Assembly (NCBI GenBank): GCA_963850535.1
Contig: CAWKMC010000017.1
Coordinates: 1-64,000, forward strand
Length of the DNA: 64,000 bases
Reading direction: 5' to 3'
Source: JAMXLO01 sp963850535
GTDB taxonomy: Bacteria; Pseudomonadota; Alphaproteobacteria; Acetobacterales; Acetobacteraceae
The first letter of the stretch is position 1; each line of letters starts with the position of its first letter. Made by a program: the position numbers and the translations under genes. The notes below the pieces were generated by a model. It saw only the letters and a list, made by a program, of their open reading frames with translations. It was not told where the DNA came from and searched no databases. Positions 9,815 to 19,559 of the stretch are shown piece after piece.

Positions 9815-11362
9815 GATCGGAACGAAGGCGCAAGGTCAGCGGCACACGTCCCACCCGCACGAGGCCGGCAACGCTGGAGAGTCCGCGAATTGCGTCGCGC
9901 GCTTCCAACAGCAAATCACGCATGAGCAGCGGGTTGATGGCCCTGTTCGCCTCCTGCACAAACGACAGTCGGTGCAACGATAACAGTCCGATGAGGAAGG
10001 CGAGCCCGAAGAGGAATGTCCACGAGTGCAGGTTCAGCACCTGAAGCGTCAAGGCGTTCACGTCGGTCTTCCAGGTGAATGCCAAACTGAGTTCATGTGC
10101 CGCGAAGTAGTCGGCGCACAATCCTCCGATGATCGGCGCCAAGGCGGCGCAGCTCGCACTGACGACGCTGCTGGCGGCCAGGAACGAGGTAGCCTGGCCG
10201 GCTGGTGATAGCTTCATCGCGATGTTGCCGGACGCCAGCGCCACCCCCGCCGTCGCGATCCCCATCAGTACATGGATCGCGAGCAGGATGTAAAAGACGA
10301 AAGCTGCTGCCCAGGGCAGGCCCGTGAAGGTCCAGGCAAGCGTGCACAGCAGGAACATGGGCGCCGAGTAGCCCAGTACGGCCTTGTTGCTGAATCGGTC
10401 TATCAGATTGCCCCATAAGCTTACGGCCGCGAGATTGCTAAGTTGACTTGCCGTGGTGAGGATCACGACAAGTGTCAACGAATAGCCGAGCGACTTCAGC
10501 ATATATACCGCAAAGAACGGTGCGGCGAGATTCGCGGCGAAGCTCCAGCTCGACTGAAATACGATCAGCCGCCTGAAGTTCCTGTCGTGAAATGGAGCGA
10601 CTAGCATGCCGATCACCCGGGTTCTGCTTGTCGCGGCAGCATAGGCTGGTCCGGCGTGATCGACAGAAGCCAGACGCCGAGGAAACCGATCGCTGCGCTG
10701 GTCAGGAACAGCGCCGAATAGGCAATGATGGAATAGTCCGGGAGAAAGTGCTTCCAACGATCGACGAGCACACCGCACAGCAGGGCGAGCACCATGGCGA
10801 TCGCCGTGTTGGCCGCGGCCCGTCGGCCGAAGAAGCGACCGTACGAATCCTCCGGCACGAGATCGCGCATCCATGAATTCCAGGCGCAGCCGGCAATAGC
10901 CGCTGAAGCCTGCCAAATCGCCACCGAAGTGATCAGCACGATCACGCCGGCTGAACCGCTGAGGAGAGGAGCAGCTGCTGCAAGGATCAGGAAGAAACGG
11001 CCTATCGCCGCCGCCCCGACACTGATGGCACGCCGACTCCGCACCCGCTCGACCAGCACGACAGCGGGAAACTGCAGGAACTGCACCGCCGAGGGAGCGG
11101 CCGCGAGGATGCCAATCGCCAGGTTGCTGGCACCGAGCGCGACCGCGTAGCCGGTCAGGAACACCCCGGTGGCCAGGGTGCTCATCGCCTCGCTGGCTAG
11201 CGCGTCGTAGAGTAGAAGGCGGAAAGTCCGATCGGTCCCGATCACGGCAAGCCAGTGGTTTTCGATGGGTTTGGCACCTTGGCAAGGGTCCGTGCCGCAA
11301 TCCACCCTTTCCGGGAGTCGGACTGTTCGCGGCCGCAGCATGGGACTAGACAATCGGACCAA
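9801..11362 (-). CDS. MFS transporter, one frame break
   Basis: About 12 membrane segments in two halves: TLATGVFLTGYAVALGASNLAIGIL and AIWQASAAIAGCAWNSWMRDLVP in the N-half, SWSFAANLAAPFFAVYMLKSLGYSL and SLWGNLIDRFSNKAVLGYS in the C-half. The WxxWMRDLVPxxxRGRFFGRR-like loop and the second-half WGxLIDRFSNK motif suit MFS proteins of unknown substrate that are common in bacteria. A single slip near 10620 splits the gene between PMLPRQAEPG and VIGMLVAPFHDRNFRRL. The start is uncertain: ATG 11362 or 11341. It is divergent from the small gene at 11381. Confidence 0.8.
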
Positions 11363-11380
11363 CTCGTCGGGGAGTCACGA

Positions 11381-11593
11381 ATGAGCGATGGCAGACTTCG
11401 CGCATGGATTGAGGCACGAGGTGACCAGCCAGGCGTTGTCGCGGCATTCATTGGTGTGCCGCCGGACAGCGACACGCCAGTCCGGAGATTACCGGCGACG
11501 CGGCACTGCGCCTCGCATACCGAGGCCAGGCAGTGGGTGGAGGACGAAGCCCGGGCCCTCGGTGACGTCCCTGTCGAGTGGGTGAGCGGCTAA
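11381..11593 (+). CDS. Small hypothetical protein
   Basis: A 70-aa acidic protein with a possible ribosome site (GGGGAG) a few bases before the ATG at 11381. Residues such as EARQWVEDEARALGDVPVEWV give it coherent amphipathic composition with GC-rich third positions, unlike the surrounding spurious frames. No family recognised, no signal peptide or membrane segment. It lies between a divergent MFS gene and the DUF155-like gene and might be transcribed with the latter (31-base gap). Confidence 0.5.
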   Translation: MSDGRLRAWIEARGDQPGVVAAFIGVPPDSDTPVRRLPATRHCASHTEARQWVEDEARALGDVPVEWVSG

Positions 11594-11624
11594 GTGAGGC
11601 GGGCTAACAGGTCCTGAACGTGGT

Positions 11625-12780
11625 ATGGGCCTCGCCATGGCCGAAACTGCTGGCACATTGGCACCGAGGGTCCGCCCAGCAGAGCCGACTGTCAGTTCGG
11701 GCTCGATCGTCGCCCTGCGTCTGTTCGACGTGGCCTATGGGATAAATCTGGTCCGTGCGGAAGCCGTGCTGTCGGAGCGGGCGCGCGGTTCGCGCCGGGA
11801 GCGGCTGAACACCACTCCGCCCAAGGCGATGGACTTTGGCGTGCGACCGGTCGGACTGGCGCTGGAGCCGGTGGCAATCACCGTGGCCGGAAAGGAGGTC
11901 CAGGCGGCGGCAAGCGCCAGATCTGGACGACTTCGGCGCGATCACCATTGCGCTGCAGGCGCCAATTGCCAACGAGCCGTGGGGAACGTTCGTCCGCAAC
12001 GTGAACGCGGTCGATCGAGGTTTCCAGGCCGAGGAGACCTGGGACCGGCTGCTGCGACAACTGCGCGACCTGCTTGGGCCGGCGCTGATCCGCCCGGAAG
12101 CCACCAGCGTGCAGGAGGATTACCTGATCGCGGTCGTCGACACTTTCGATCGCCCGCTGACCGCGGCGGAATTACAGGACTTGGTGGATCTGGTCCCCTT
12201 GCTTTCCGGCGAGCAACGCCCGCTTTCCGAGGGCGCGCGGCAGGATCTGCTGCGTCACCGATTTTCGTATTACGTCGACGATCTGGTCGCACTCACCTGG
12301 GATCGGGCCTTCATCTACGAGCCGCGCGGCGATTTGGACGTCCTCGACGTGCTCGAGGTGGCGAACGCGCAGCTCCTGGAGATGCGATACTATGATGAGC
12401 TGCTGGATGCTGAACTGCCACGCATGTACGATCTGGTGGAGGAGGCAAGGCGCGCGCGCACGCTTCTAGCGTCGCGGCGCTTCGCCGGCCTTGCGCGTCG
12501 CCTGCATACGATGGTGGCCGAGGTCACGGAACTGACCGAGCGCGTGGACAATGCACTGCAGGTGACCGAGGACGTCTACCTTGCCCGGGTCTATTCCGCG
12601 GCACTGGAGCTGTTCCGAGTGAATGCGCTGAATGCCGCAGTGGAGCGCAAGCTGGCCATCATCCGCGATACTTATTCCGCGCTGTATGACGAGAGCTCCG
12701 CTGGCCGGACCGAACTGATGGAGTTCCTGATCCTGATCCTGATCATGGCGGAGATCATCATAGCGTTGGCAAGACCATAG
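11625..12780 (+). CDS. RMND1/YagE (DUF155)-like tail-anchored protein, one frame break
   Basis: Read across one slip near 11915 (GKEVQAAA / LDDFGAITIALQAP), it encodes about 385 residues. The middle holds YVDDLVALTWDRAFIYEP and a long helical region (ANAQLLEMRYYDELLDAELP, then AEVTELTERVDNALQV). The end is a single membrane segment, MEFLILILIMAEIIIALA. This architecture, a soluble domain plus helical bundle with an extreme C-terminal anchor, is that of DUF155 proteins (yeast RMD1, mitochondrial RMND1, bacterial YagE). Function in bacteria is unknown. It starts at ATG 11625 or 11637 and precedes homospermidine synthase by 31 bases, so shared transcription is possible. Confidence 0.6.
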
Positions 12781-12811
12781 GTATTCGCCACAGCGCACAA
12801 GGAACCAGCCG

Positions 12812-14227
12812 ATGCCGCTGCCAGGTACGCTGCATGCGCGGATAGACGGTCCACTCGTCATGGTCGGCTTCGGTTCGATCGGCAAGGGGACGCTGCCGCT
12901 GATCCTGCGCCATCTCGACGTCGACCGCGCACAGATGGTGATCATCGATCCAGATGACTCGGCACGAGGAATTGCCGAGTTTGCCGGCATCCGATTTGAA
13001 CGGGTGGCACTGTTGCCCGATACACTGCGCGGCATCCTCACTCGGCTGCTGAGGCGCGGAGGATTCCTGGTCAATCTCTCGGTCGGGGTCTCGTCCGTGG
13101 CGCTGATCGAGCTCTGCCGCGAGCTTGGCGTGCTCTATCTTGATACCTGCATCGAGCCGCCGCCCGGCGGCTACACCGATTCTACCAAGTCGATCTCTGA
13201 GCGCTCGAACTACGCGCTGCGGGAATCAGCGCTCGCCTTGCGTCGACCGGGGCCGAACCCCACTGCGGTCGTGGCGCATGGCGCGAATCCCGGCATGGTC
13301 AGCCACCTGGTCAAGCGCGCTCTGTCGCATCTGGCGCGCGATCTCGGGCGCCCTGCCCGACCCGCCGGACGCGAAGACTGGGCGCGGCTGGCGCGGGACA
13401 TCGGCGTAAGGGGCATCCACATTGCTGAGCGCGATACCCAGCGTGCTCGCGTCCCGAAGCAGAAGGATGAATTCGTCAATACCTGGTCGATCGATGGCTT
13501 TTTGTCGGAAGGTCTGCAGCCGTCGGAGCTCGGTTGGGGAACGCATGAGAAACACCTGCCGCGTGAGGGCGCACGCCATGCGTTCGGCTGCGATGCGGCA
13601 ATCTATCTGACGCGCCCCGGTGCAGGTACGCGCGTCCGCAGCTGGACACCACTCGCTGGCGCCATACAGGGCTACATGATTACCCACAACGAATTGATCA
13701 GCATCGCTGACTACCTCACGCTTCGGGAGAATGGGCAGGTGGTCTATCGCCCCACCAGCCACTATGCGTATCACCCCTGCGACGATGCCGTGTTGTCGCT
13801 GCACGAGCTGCAAGGCAACGCTTTCCGACAGCAATCACGATTCCGCTTGATGAACGAGGAGATCGTCGACGGTATCGACGAACTGGGAGTTCTCCTCTAC
13901 GGCCATCCGAACAACGCCTATTGGTACGGATCGCAGCTATCGATCGAGGAGACGCGCCGACTGGTGCCCTATCAGAACGCCACCGGGTTACAGGTCACGG
14001 CTGCCGTGCTCGCCGGTATGGCGTGGGCGATTGAAAACCCGGAGCGCGGCGTGGTGGAGGCGGATGAACTCGATCACGAGCGCATTTTAGAGATCATGGA
14101 GCCCTATCTCGGCCCGTTGGTCGGCACTTACACCGAGTGGACGCCGCTCTCTGGTCGCGGCAGCCTGTTTCCTGAAGACATCGACGCCACCGATCCCTGG
14201 CAATTCCAAAACGTCATCGTCCACTGA
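12812..14227 (+). CDS. hss: Homospermidine synthase
   Basis: A 471-aa NAD-dependent enzyme of the saccharopine dehydrogenase-like fold that makes sym-homospermidine from putrescine, a common polyamine in alphaproteobacteria. The Rossmann motif is VMVGFGSIGKGTLPL (about residue 17-31). Family blocks include LYLDTCIEPPPGGY, VAHGANPGMVSHLVK, NEELGWGTHEKHLP-like LGWGTHEKHLP, and HNELISIADYLT. Full length for the family (about 470-480 aa). The agmatinase-like gene starts 4 bases after its stop. Agmatine to putrescine to homospermidine would be a two-step route encoded side by side. Confidence 0.95.
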   Translation: MPLPGTLHARIDGPLVMVGFGSIGKGTLPLILRHLDVDRAQMVIIDPDDSARGIAEFAGIRFERVALLPDTLRGILTRLLRRGGFLVNLSVGVSSVALIELCRELGVLYLDTCIEPPPGGYTDSTKSISERSNYALRESALALRRPGPNPTAVVAHGANPGMVSHLVKRALSHLARDLGRPARPAGREDWARLARDIGVRGIHIAERDTQRARVPKQKDEFVNTWSIDGFLSEGLQPSELGWGTHEKHLPREGARHAFGCDAAIYLTRPGAGTRVRSWTPLAGAIQGYMITHNELISIADYLTLRENGQVVYRPTSHYAYHPCDDAVLSLHELQGNAFRQQSRFRLMNEEIVDGIDELGVLLYGHPNNAYWYGSQLSIEETRRLVPYQNATGLQVTAAVLAGMAWAIENPERGVVEADELDHERILEIMEPYLGPLVGTYTEWTPLSGRGSLFPEDIDATDPWQFQNVIVH

Positions 14228-14231
14228 CTCC

Positions 14232-15451
14232 ATGACCGGCACACCGACCTTCGCCACGGCGGCCGGTTTCCTCGGCATCACCCGCAATGACCCCAGGGCT
14301 GACTTCGTTGTGGCCGGGGTGCCGTTTGACATTGGCACCACCAATCGCGCTGGCGCGCGCGATGGTCCGCACGCCATCCGCCGCGCCAGCCGCATGCTGA
14401 CCGACGGGGAACATCCGGAATTCTGGGTCGAGCCCGCGACTTTGAATGTGTCCGATATCGGGGACTTTCAGATTGCACTCGGCGACATACCCGCAAGTCT
14501 GCAGCACATCGAACAGCAGGCGGCGGGCATCCAACACCTGCTCGCGCTGGGGGGCGAGCACGGGGTGACGCTGCCGCTGCTGCGCGCCCTATCGCGCCGC
14601 ATCGGCCCGTTGGGGTTGGTGCATTTCGACGCGCATGTCGACACCTGGCCGACCAACTTCGGGCAAACCTACGCGCACGGTTCGGTATTCTACCACGCGA
14701 TCCGTGAGCGCCTGATCGAGCCGAAGCACATGATCCAAGTCGGCATCCGCTCACCGGTGCAGCGCGAAGTGTGGGACTGGACGATCGACCAAGGTGTCAC
14801 CGTGCTCACGGCGCAGGACGTCCATGCCATTGGACCCGGCGCGGTGGCGCAACGTGTGCACGACGTAGTGCGGACGCACCGGCCTATCTGAGCTTCGACA
14901 TCGACGCGCTCGATCCGGCATTCGCACCGGGCACCGGTACGCCGGAAATCGGCGGCCTCACCTCGTGGCACGTACAGGCCATCCTCCGCCGGTTGGGCGA
15001 CGTGAGGTTCGCTGGCATGGATGTGGTGGAAGTTGCACCCGCCTACGATGTCGCCGAGATCACTGCGCTCGCTGCCGCGACCGTCGTTTGGGAGTATCTC
15101 GCGCTGGTCGGCTCGAGCCATGCGCCAGCAACTATCCTACCAACAATGATCGCACGCCTGATCCAGGGTCCTGACCCCTATATGCAGCGTCCACCGACTG
15201 AGTTCGTCGCCGCAGCGTCATTGCGGCGATCGCTCTTCCGTCTTGTCCGTGTCGTTGATCGCGCATGCACGCGCGACCATGGTGCCTGCGAGGATACCGC
15301 AATGAACAATGTCTGCGTTCGTGCTGCCGTCTCGCCGCGGCGCCACTCCCGCCGTGCTTGCCTCAGTCGACGAGTTGGTCGCGACGGAGCGCCCGGAGGA
15401 GCCGATGCACTGCCTGCATCCCGCTTAGGTTACCGCCGTTGCATCAGGTAA
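14232..15451 (+). CDS. speB: Agmatinase/arginase-family ureohydrolase, one frame break
   Basis: Ureohydrolase with the binuclear manganese motifs GGEH (LALGGEHGVTLP), HFDAHVDT and, after a slip near 14870, SFDIDALDPAFAPGTGTPE. The GTTNRAGARDGPHAIR segment is the usual substrate-loop region. Agmatinase hydrolyses agmatine to putrescine and urea; the position behind hss supports agmatinase over arginase, but guanidinobutyrase cannot be excluded. Homology runs out at about 15120 (ITALAAATVVWEYLALVG). The remaining open frame to 15451 is arginine-rich and probably not protein, so the true stop is uncertain (an alternative is the TGA at 15147-15149). Confidence 0.82.
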
Positions 15452-15523
15452 CGCGGTGCGGTGTGTCCCCTCCTCGCGCATTCCCGACTATCGTCGCGCA
15501 GAATGGATTGAGGAGCGAGGCCG

Positions 15524-16168
15524 ATGATCGACCGCACGACAGACATTCTCGGCTTGGTGGATGTGCAGCCGACCTTCATGCCAGGAGGCGAACTTGCCGT
15601 GGCGGATGGCGACGCGGTCATCCGGGCGATCAACCAGCTGACCCACCACTTCGATCACGCCTTCGCCACGCAGGACTGGCACCCGCCGGGGCACAGTTCG
15701 TTCGCCAGCGCGCATCCTGGTCGCAAACCCTATGACACAATCGACATGCCGTACGGACCACAGGTCCTGTGGCCAGATCATGCGCTGCAGAACACACCGA
15801 ATGCGGCATTGCACGGTGAGGTCGATCTGACGCGCGTCGAGGTGATCATCCGCAAGGGCTTCCATCGCAATATTGACAGCTACTCAACGTTCTTCGAGAA
15901 CGACCGGCGCACCGCGACGGGCCTCGATGGCTGGCTGCGGCAGCGCGGCTTCCGCCGCGTCTTCCTGGCGGGGCTTGCGACTGATTTCTGTGTTGCCTGG
16001 TCAGCGGAGGACGCTGTGCACCTTGGTTATGAGGTGGTGGTGGTCGAGGACGCCTGCCGCGGCATAGGCGTTTCGTTGCCCGGTGGCCGCACCTCGATGG
16101 ATGAGGCGCGGGAACGTCTGGCTCAGTTGGGAGTGCGCTTCGTCACTGGCAACGACCTTGCCGCGTGA
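15524..16168 (+). CDS. pncA: Nicotinamidase
   Basis: A 214-aa isochorismatase-fold hydrolase converting nicotinamide to nicotinate for NAD salvage. The catalytic Asp lies in LGLVDVQPTFMPGGELAV (about D12). The metal-binding run TQDWHPPGHSSFASAHPG contains the Asp/His set, RKGFHRNIDSYSTFFEN supplies the catalytic Lys, and LAGLATDFCVAWSAEDA the nucleophilic Cys. A ribosome site GAGGAGCG precedes the ATG. PncA-type enzymes from alphaproteobacteria have this length. Confidence 0.95.
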   Translation: MIDRTTDILGLVDVQPTFMPGGELAVADGDAVIRAINQLTHHFDHAFATQDWHPPGHSSFASAHPGRKPYDTIDMPYGPQVLWPDHALQNTPNAALHGEVDLTRVEVIIRKGFHRNIDSYSTFFENDRRTATGLDGWLRQRGFRRVFLAGLATDFCVAWSAEDAVHLGYEVVVVEDACRGIGVSLPGGRTSMDEARERLAQLGVRFVTGNDLAA

Positions 16169-16205
16169 AAGGTTGGCGTGCATTGCGCGGTAAGTCCACG
16201 CAGTC

Positions 16206-16955
16206 GTGTTGAAAGAGATTGCTTTCGCCCTGCTGATCCCACCGCGTTGCCTTCCGCTTCTCATGCTGCTGGGGCTGCTCCTGCAGCGCGGGTATCGACA
16301 ACTCGGCTACATCGTCGTCTGCTTCGGCACGCTGTTGCTATTCATTCTTGCACTCCCGGCACTCGCGGAGTCGTTGCTGGTTTCACTCGAGCAGAATCTT
16401 CCGTTGACCCCACCGCTCGATGCTCCCCCACAAGCAATCGTCATCCTCAGCGCTGATGTCCAACGAAGCAGCAGCGGCCTGATGTATCCGGGCGTGCTGT
16501 CGCTGGTACGCGAGCGCGCGGGCGCCGCGCTGGCGCGACAGACCGGACTTCCGGTGCTGATCACCGGAGGAAAACTACGGCCATACGATACGCCGATCGG
16601 CGACTTGATGGCCACCAGCCTCCAGCAGGATTTTGGCGTCCCCGTACAATGGATCGAGCGGGTGTCGTTCGACACTTGGGAGAACGCGCACATGAGTGCA
16701 CCGATCTTGAAGGAACATGGCATACAGTCGATCTACGTGGTGACCAGCGCTTGGCATATGCGGCGCGCGCTGCTGGCGTTCGCCGATACCGGAATTTCCG
16801 TTACTGCAGCTCCCACGTATTTCGAACGCGCATCGACTGACTTAATCGACTTTGTGCCTGCGACAAGCGCGTGGGCGGCGAGCTATCTTGCGTTGCATGA
16901 ATGGATCGGCTGCGCCTGGTACACGGTACGGCAATGGATGCTCTCCAACGCCTGA
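16206..16955 (+). CDS. YdcF/ElyC (DUF218)-family membrane protein
   Basis: A 249-aa protein with two N-terminal membrane segments (LLIPPRCLPLLMLLGLLL and YIVVCFGTLLLFILALPALA) and a DUF218 domain: AIVILSADVQ, LPVLITGGKLRPYDTPIGDLMA, WENAHMSAPILKE and YVVTSAWHMRRALLAF. E. coli ElyC of this family affects cell-envelope lipid-carrier use; the biochemical activity is not settled. In ElyC the first motif is normally hGGG; here it is LSAD, a variation. The start is GTG 16206. Confidence 0.85.
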   Translation: MLKEIAFALLIPPRCLPLLMLLGLLLQRGYRQLGYIVVCFGTLLLFILALPALAESLLVSLEQNLPLTPPLDAPPQAIVILSADVQRSSSGLMYPGVLSLVRERAGAALARQTGLPVLITGGKLRPYDTPIGDLMATSLQQDFGVPVQWIERVSFDTWENAHMSAPILKEHGIQSIYVVTSAWHMRRALLAFADTGISVTAAPTYFERASTDLIDFVPATSAWAASYLALHEWIGCAWYTVRQWMLSNA

Positions 16956-17033
16956 GTGATTTGCGATTGGGCCCGCAGCATGCATCCGGCAATGCCGCTT
17001 GATCCGCCAGGACATCGCAGGACCTCTTCGGTC

Positions 17034-17618
17034 ATGACATTCAGCATGGGGCCAGAGGTACGGCTGGAGCGGCCGGCCTATGTCGATCCAACGGCGCGCA
17101 TCTATGGGCGCGTCAGCGCCGGCGAGGGCAGTAGTTTCTGGCCATACTGCGTGATCCGGGCCGAAGGGACGGACGTGCGGATCGGGCGGGCGTGCAACAT
17201 CCAGGACGGAGCGGTGATTCACGTCGGTTCCGGACGAGGGACCCGGATTGGCGACTACTGCTCGATCGCGCATCGCGCCGTCGTGCATGGAGCCGAGGTG
17301 GAGGACGATTGCCTGATCGGGATCGGCGCGGTGGTGATGGACGGCGCGAAGATCGGACGCCGCAGCGTGGTGGGCGCGATGGCGCTGGTGCCGCCGGGGG
17401 TCGAGATACCGCCTGGTTCGGTGGTGATGGGGGTTCCCGGCAAGGTGGTGGTGAGCCGGGACAACTTCGCCCAGGTGCGGCGCAATGCCCTGATCTATCA
17501 TCGGAATGCCCTGGCCTATGCCGAGGGGCGACATGACGCTTGGCGAGGCGAGGCGTTCGCCCAATGGCGCGAGCAGTTAGCGCAGCGGTTGACTGCGGGC
17601 GAACAGGTGGAAGTGTAG
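17034..17618 (+). CDS. Gamma-class carbonic anhydrase-like hexapeptide-repeat protein
   Basis: A left-handed beta-helix protein with hexapeptide repeats from VDPTARIYGRVSAGEGSSFW to KIGRRSVVGAMALVPPGVEI. The three zinc-ligand histidines of the gamma-CA/YrdA/PaaY group are seen in DGAVIHVGS and CSIAHRAVVHGAEV. Hence a zinc hydratase or thioesterase-side protein is likely. I choose ATG 17034 (MTFSMGPEVRL), because upstream residues are not family-like. ATG 17046 is also possible. Position behind the YdcF gene gives no functional clue. Confidence 0.85.
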   Translation: MTFSMGPEVRLERPAYVDPTARIYGRVSAGEGSSFWPYCVIRAEGTDVRIGRACNIQDGAVIHVGSGRGTRIGDYCSIAHRAVVHGAEVEDDCLIGIGAVVMDGAKIGRRSVVGAMALVPPGVEIPPGSVVMGVPGKVVVSRDNFAQVRRNALIYHRNALAYAEGRHDAWRGEAFAQWREQLAQRLTAGEQVEV

Positions 17619-17626
17619 GAACGCTG

Positions 17627-17809
17627 TCAGGCGCTCCCGTCGTGCCCTTTCCTCGGCCGCGGCGCAGATCGGGCGGCGATGGCCGCCGAAGCCGCAGCCA
17701 CTTTTGCCATTACCTGTTTCACCAGTGGATGCGTCGTTAGCTCAGAGGCTTCAGCAGCCTGGGCGGCACGGGCTCTCCAGAACGCATTGGTCGGTTTGAC
17801 GGTTCTCAC
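17627..17809 (-). CDS. Possible small hypothetical protein
   Basis: A 60-codon frame from GTG 17809 encodes a basic, alanine-rich protein containing TNAFWRARAAQAAEASELTT and HPLVKQVMAKVAAASAAIAA, two plausible amphipathic helices. No family recognised and no obvious ribosome site. It lies between convergent genes, so it could be chance. Confidence 0.3.
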   Translation of the reverse strand: MRTVKPTNAFWRARAAQAAEASELTTHPLVKQVMAKVAAASAAIAARSAPRPRKGHDGSA

Positions 17810-17879
17810 AAGAGTGTGACCTAAGGTAATCGCTGTCAGGGCGCAAGCGCCGGCATGGTGGCAAATCAGGCGATCAGCC

Positions 17880-18743
17880 TTAGCGGTACACCAGAAAGCC
17901 CAAGATAGCGTCCACCATCGCCTCGGGTTCGTCGCTGCGGATCGAGTGGCTGCTGTGCTCGAACACGCGGAGATCGGCATGAGGGATCAGCGAAGCGATC
18001 TCCTCCGAGTACTCCGGCGGACAGATCCAATCATGCCGTCCGGCCAGCACCAAGGTAGGCACGGCGATCCGCGGCAGTTCGGGGCGCAGATCGAAAGTGC
18101 GAAGAAAGCCGGTCGGACCAAATGCCCGATTCAGCGCCTCTGGCGAATGGGTCGTGCGCAACCGGCCTGCCTCGGCCGCCGCATCGTCATGACGCCGGGC
18201 ATACATCGGGCCCATCACCGAGTAGTAGTGCCGCATCTCCTCAGCCGAACGAAAAGCGCCCTCCCAGAGCTTTTCGCACACCGACTGCTGTTCGGCCGTG
18301 CCACGGTCGCGCACTAAGGCCTGCGCGCGGGGGATAAAGCCGCCATGGGCGGCGGTGACGATCAGCACGAGATGTGAGACGGCCTCGGGATGACGCGCGG
18401 CGTGCGCCATCGCGACCATACCACCATAGGAAGTGCCGATAGAGACGATCGGACCGAGGCCGAGATGGCGGCGGAGCGCCTCCATGTCTTCGACATTCTC
18501 ATCGAGCGTGTAGGTGGCCGGGTCGGCGGGATCGGAGCGACCCTGGCCGCGGTGGTCGAAATAGATGAGTTGCAGACGAGCGGCGAGAGGCGAAAAGCCG
18601 GGCTTGAAGCCGGTGTGATCGCTGCCCGGCCCACCGTGGATGACCATGGCAGCGGGGCGGGCGCGCATCACAGGGCCATCGGGGACCAGACCCATGCCTT
18701 CGACGTCGAAGTAGATGCGGGTGCCGCGGATCGAGGCGTGCAT
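17880..18743 (-). CDS. Alpha/beta hydrolase, proline-iminopeptidase-like
   Basis: A 287-aa alpha/beta hydrolase. The oxyanion motif is HGGPGSDH, the FDHRGQGRS loop follows, the nucleophile elbow is GTSYGGM, and the C-terminal acid/base are in LAGRHDWICPPEYSEEI and FEHSSHSI. This arrangement resembles proline iminopeptidase and homoserine-lactone or epoxide hydrolases (peptidase family S33). The substrate is unknown. Its stop is at 17880 and its start lies 1 base from the end of the SDR gene, so the two form a transcription unit (SDR first). Confidence 0.88.
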   Translation of the reverse strand: MHASIRGTRIYFDVEGMGLVPDGPVMRARPAAMVIHGGPGSDHTGFKPGFSPLAARLQLIYFDHRGQGRSDPADPATYTLDENVEDMEALRRHLGLGPIVSIGTSYGGMVAMAHAARHPEAVSHLVLIVTAAHGGFIPRAQALVRDRGTAEQQSVCEKLWEGAFRSAEEMRHYYSVMGPMYARRHDDAAAEAGRLRTTHSPEALNRAFGPTGFLRTFDLRPELPRIAVPTLVLAGRHDWICPPEYSEEIASLIPHADLRVFEHSSHSIRSDEPEAMVDAILGFLVYR

Positions 18744-18744
18744 A

Positions 18745-19542
18745 TCAGTCGCGGAACCGCGTTGGGATGCCGGTCTGGGCGGTCAGGCCGCCATCAGCGA
18801 CGAACGCCGCACCTGTGACATATGATGCAAGGTCGGAGGCAAGGAACAGCACGACGTTGGCCATCTCCTCGGGGCGACCGAGCCGGCCCATTGGGATCGC
18901 TGCCTGCAGCGCCTCCGCAAACCCCGCAACGGCAAAAGAGCGCTGCAGCAACGGCGTGTCGATCGCGCCCGGGCACACGCAATTGCAGCGGATATTGTAT
19001 GGCGCATATTCGATCGCCGTGCCGCGCGTCAGGTTGACCACGCCGGCCTTCATCACGTTGTAGGACGTGATGCCGTAGTCAGCGAACAGACCGGAGATCG
19101 ACGCGGTGTTGACGATCGCGCCGCCGCCCTGCGCACGCATGATCGGCAGCACAGCCTTGGTCGCCTGCATCACGGCGGTAAGGCCGACCTGAATGGTGTA
19201 GTCCCACACTGCCTGGTCGGTATCGGCGACGCGCGCGAGGCGACGGTCGCGCAACGCCTGCGGTACGCCGAAGGCGTTGTTGTGCAGCACGTCAATGCGG
19301 CCATGACTGCGCATGGTCTGTGCGACCATCGCGTCGATATCGGCGGGATTGGCCATGTCGGCGACGACCGTCGTGGCGATCCCGCCGGCACCGGTGATCT
19401 CGGAGCTCACCGCTTCGGCGCTGTTGCCATCGACATCGGATACCGCGACCTTGGCGCCGCGCTGCGCGAAACCGATCGCTGTGGCGCGGCCAATTCCGGA
19501 GCCGGCACCCGTGACAAGGCAGATCTTGCCGTCGAAACGCAT
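18745..19542 (-). CDS. Short-chain dehydrogenase/reductase
   Basis: A 265-aa classical SDR. The cofactor motif is TGAGSGIG (residue 11-18), followed by VSDVDG (acidic residue after beta-2 favours NAD), VLHNNAFG (NNAG-like), the catalytic Ser in NTASISG, and YNVMK (Tyr-x3-Lys). The C-terminal GRLGRPEEMANVVLFLASD is standard. It oxidises or reduces an unidentified alcohol/ketone. It is the middle gene of a minus-strand set with an ABM protein upstream and an alpha/beta hydrolase downstream. Confidence 0.93.
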   Translation of the reverse strand: MRFDGKICLVTGAGSGIGRATAIGFAQRGAKVAVSDVDGNSAEAVSSEITGAGGIATTVVADMANPADIDAMVAQTMRSHGRIDVLHNNAFGVPQALRDRRLARVADTDQAVWDYTIQVGLTAVMQATKAVLPIMRAQGGGAIVNTASISGLFADYGITSYNVMKAGVVNLTRGTAIEYAPYNIRCNCVCPGAIDTPLLQRSFAVAGFAEALQAAIPMGRLGRPEEMANVVLFLASDLASYVTGAAFVADGGLTAQTGIPTRFRD

Positions 19543-19559
19543 CGCTGCTTTCTCCCTGC

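Noticed and set aside
13226..13834. Minus-strand frame of about 200 codons inside hss
   Set aside because: It lies entirely within an intact homospermidine synthase and has no family features.
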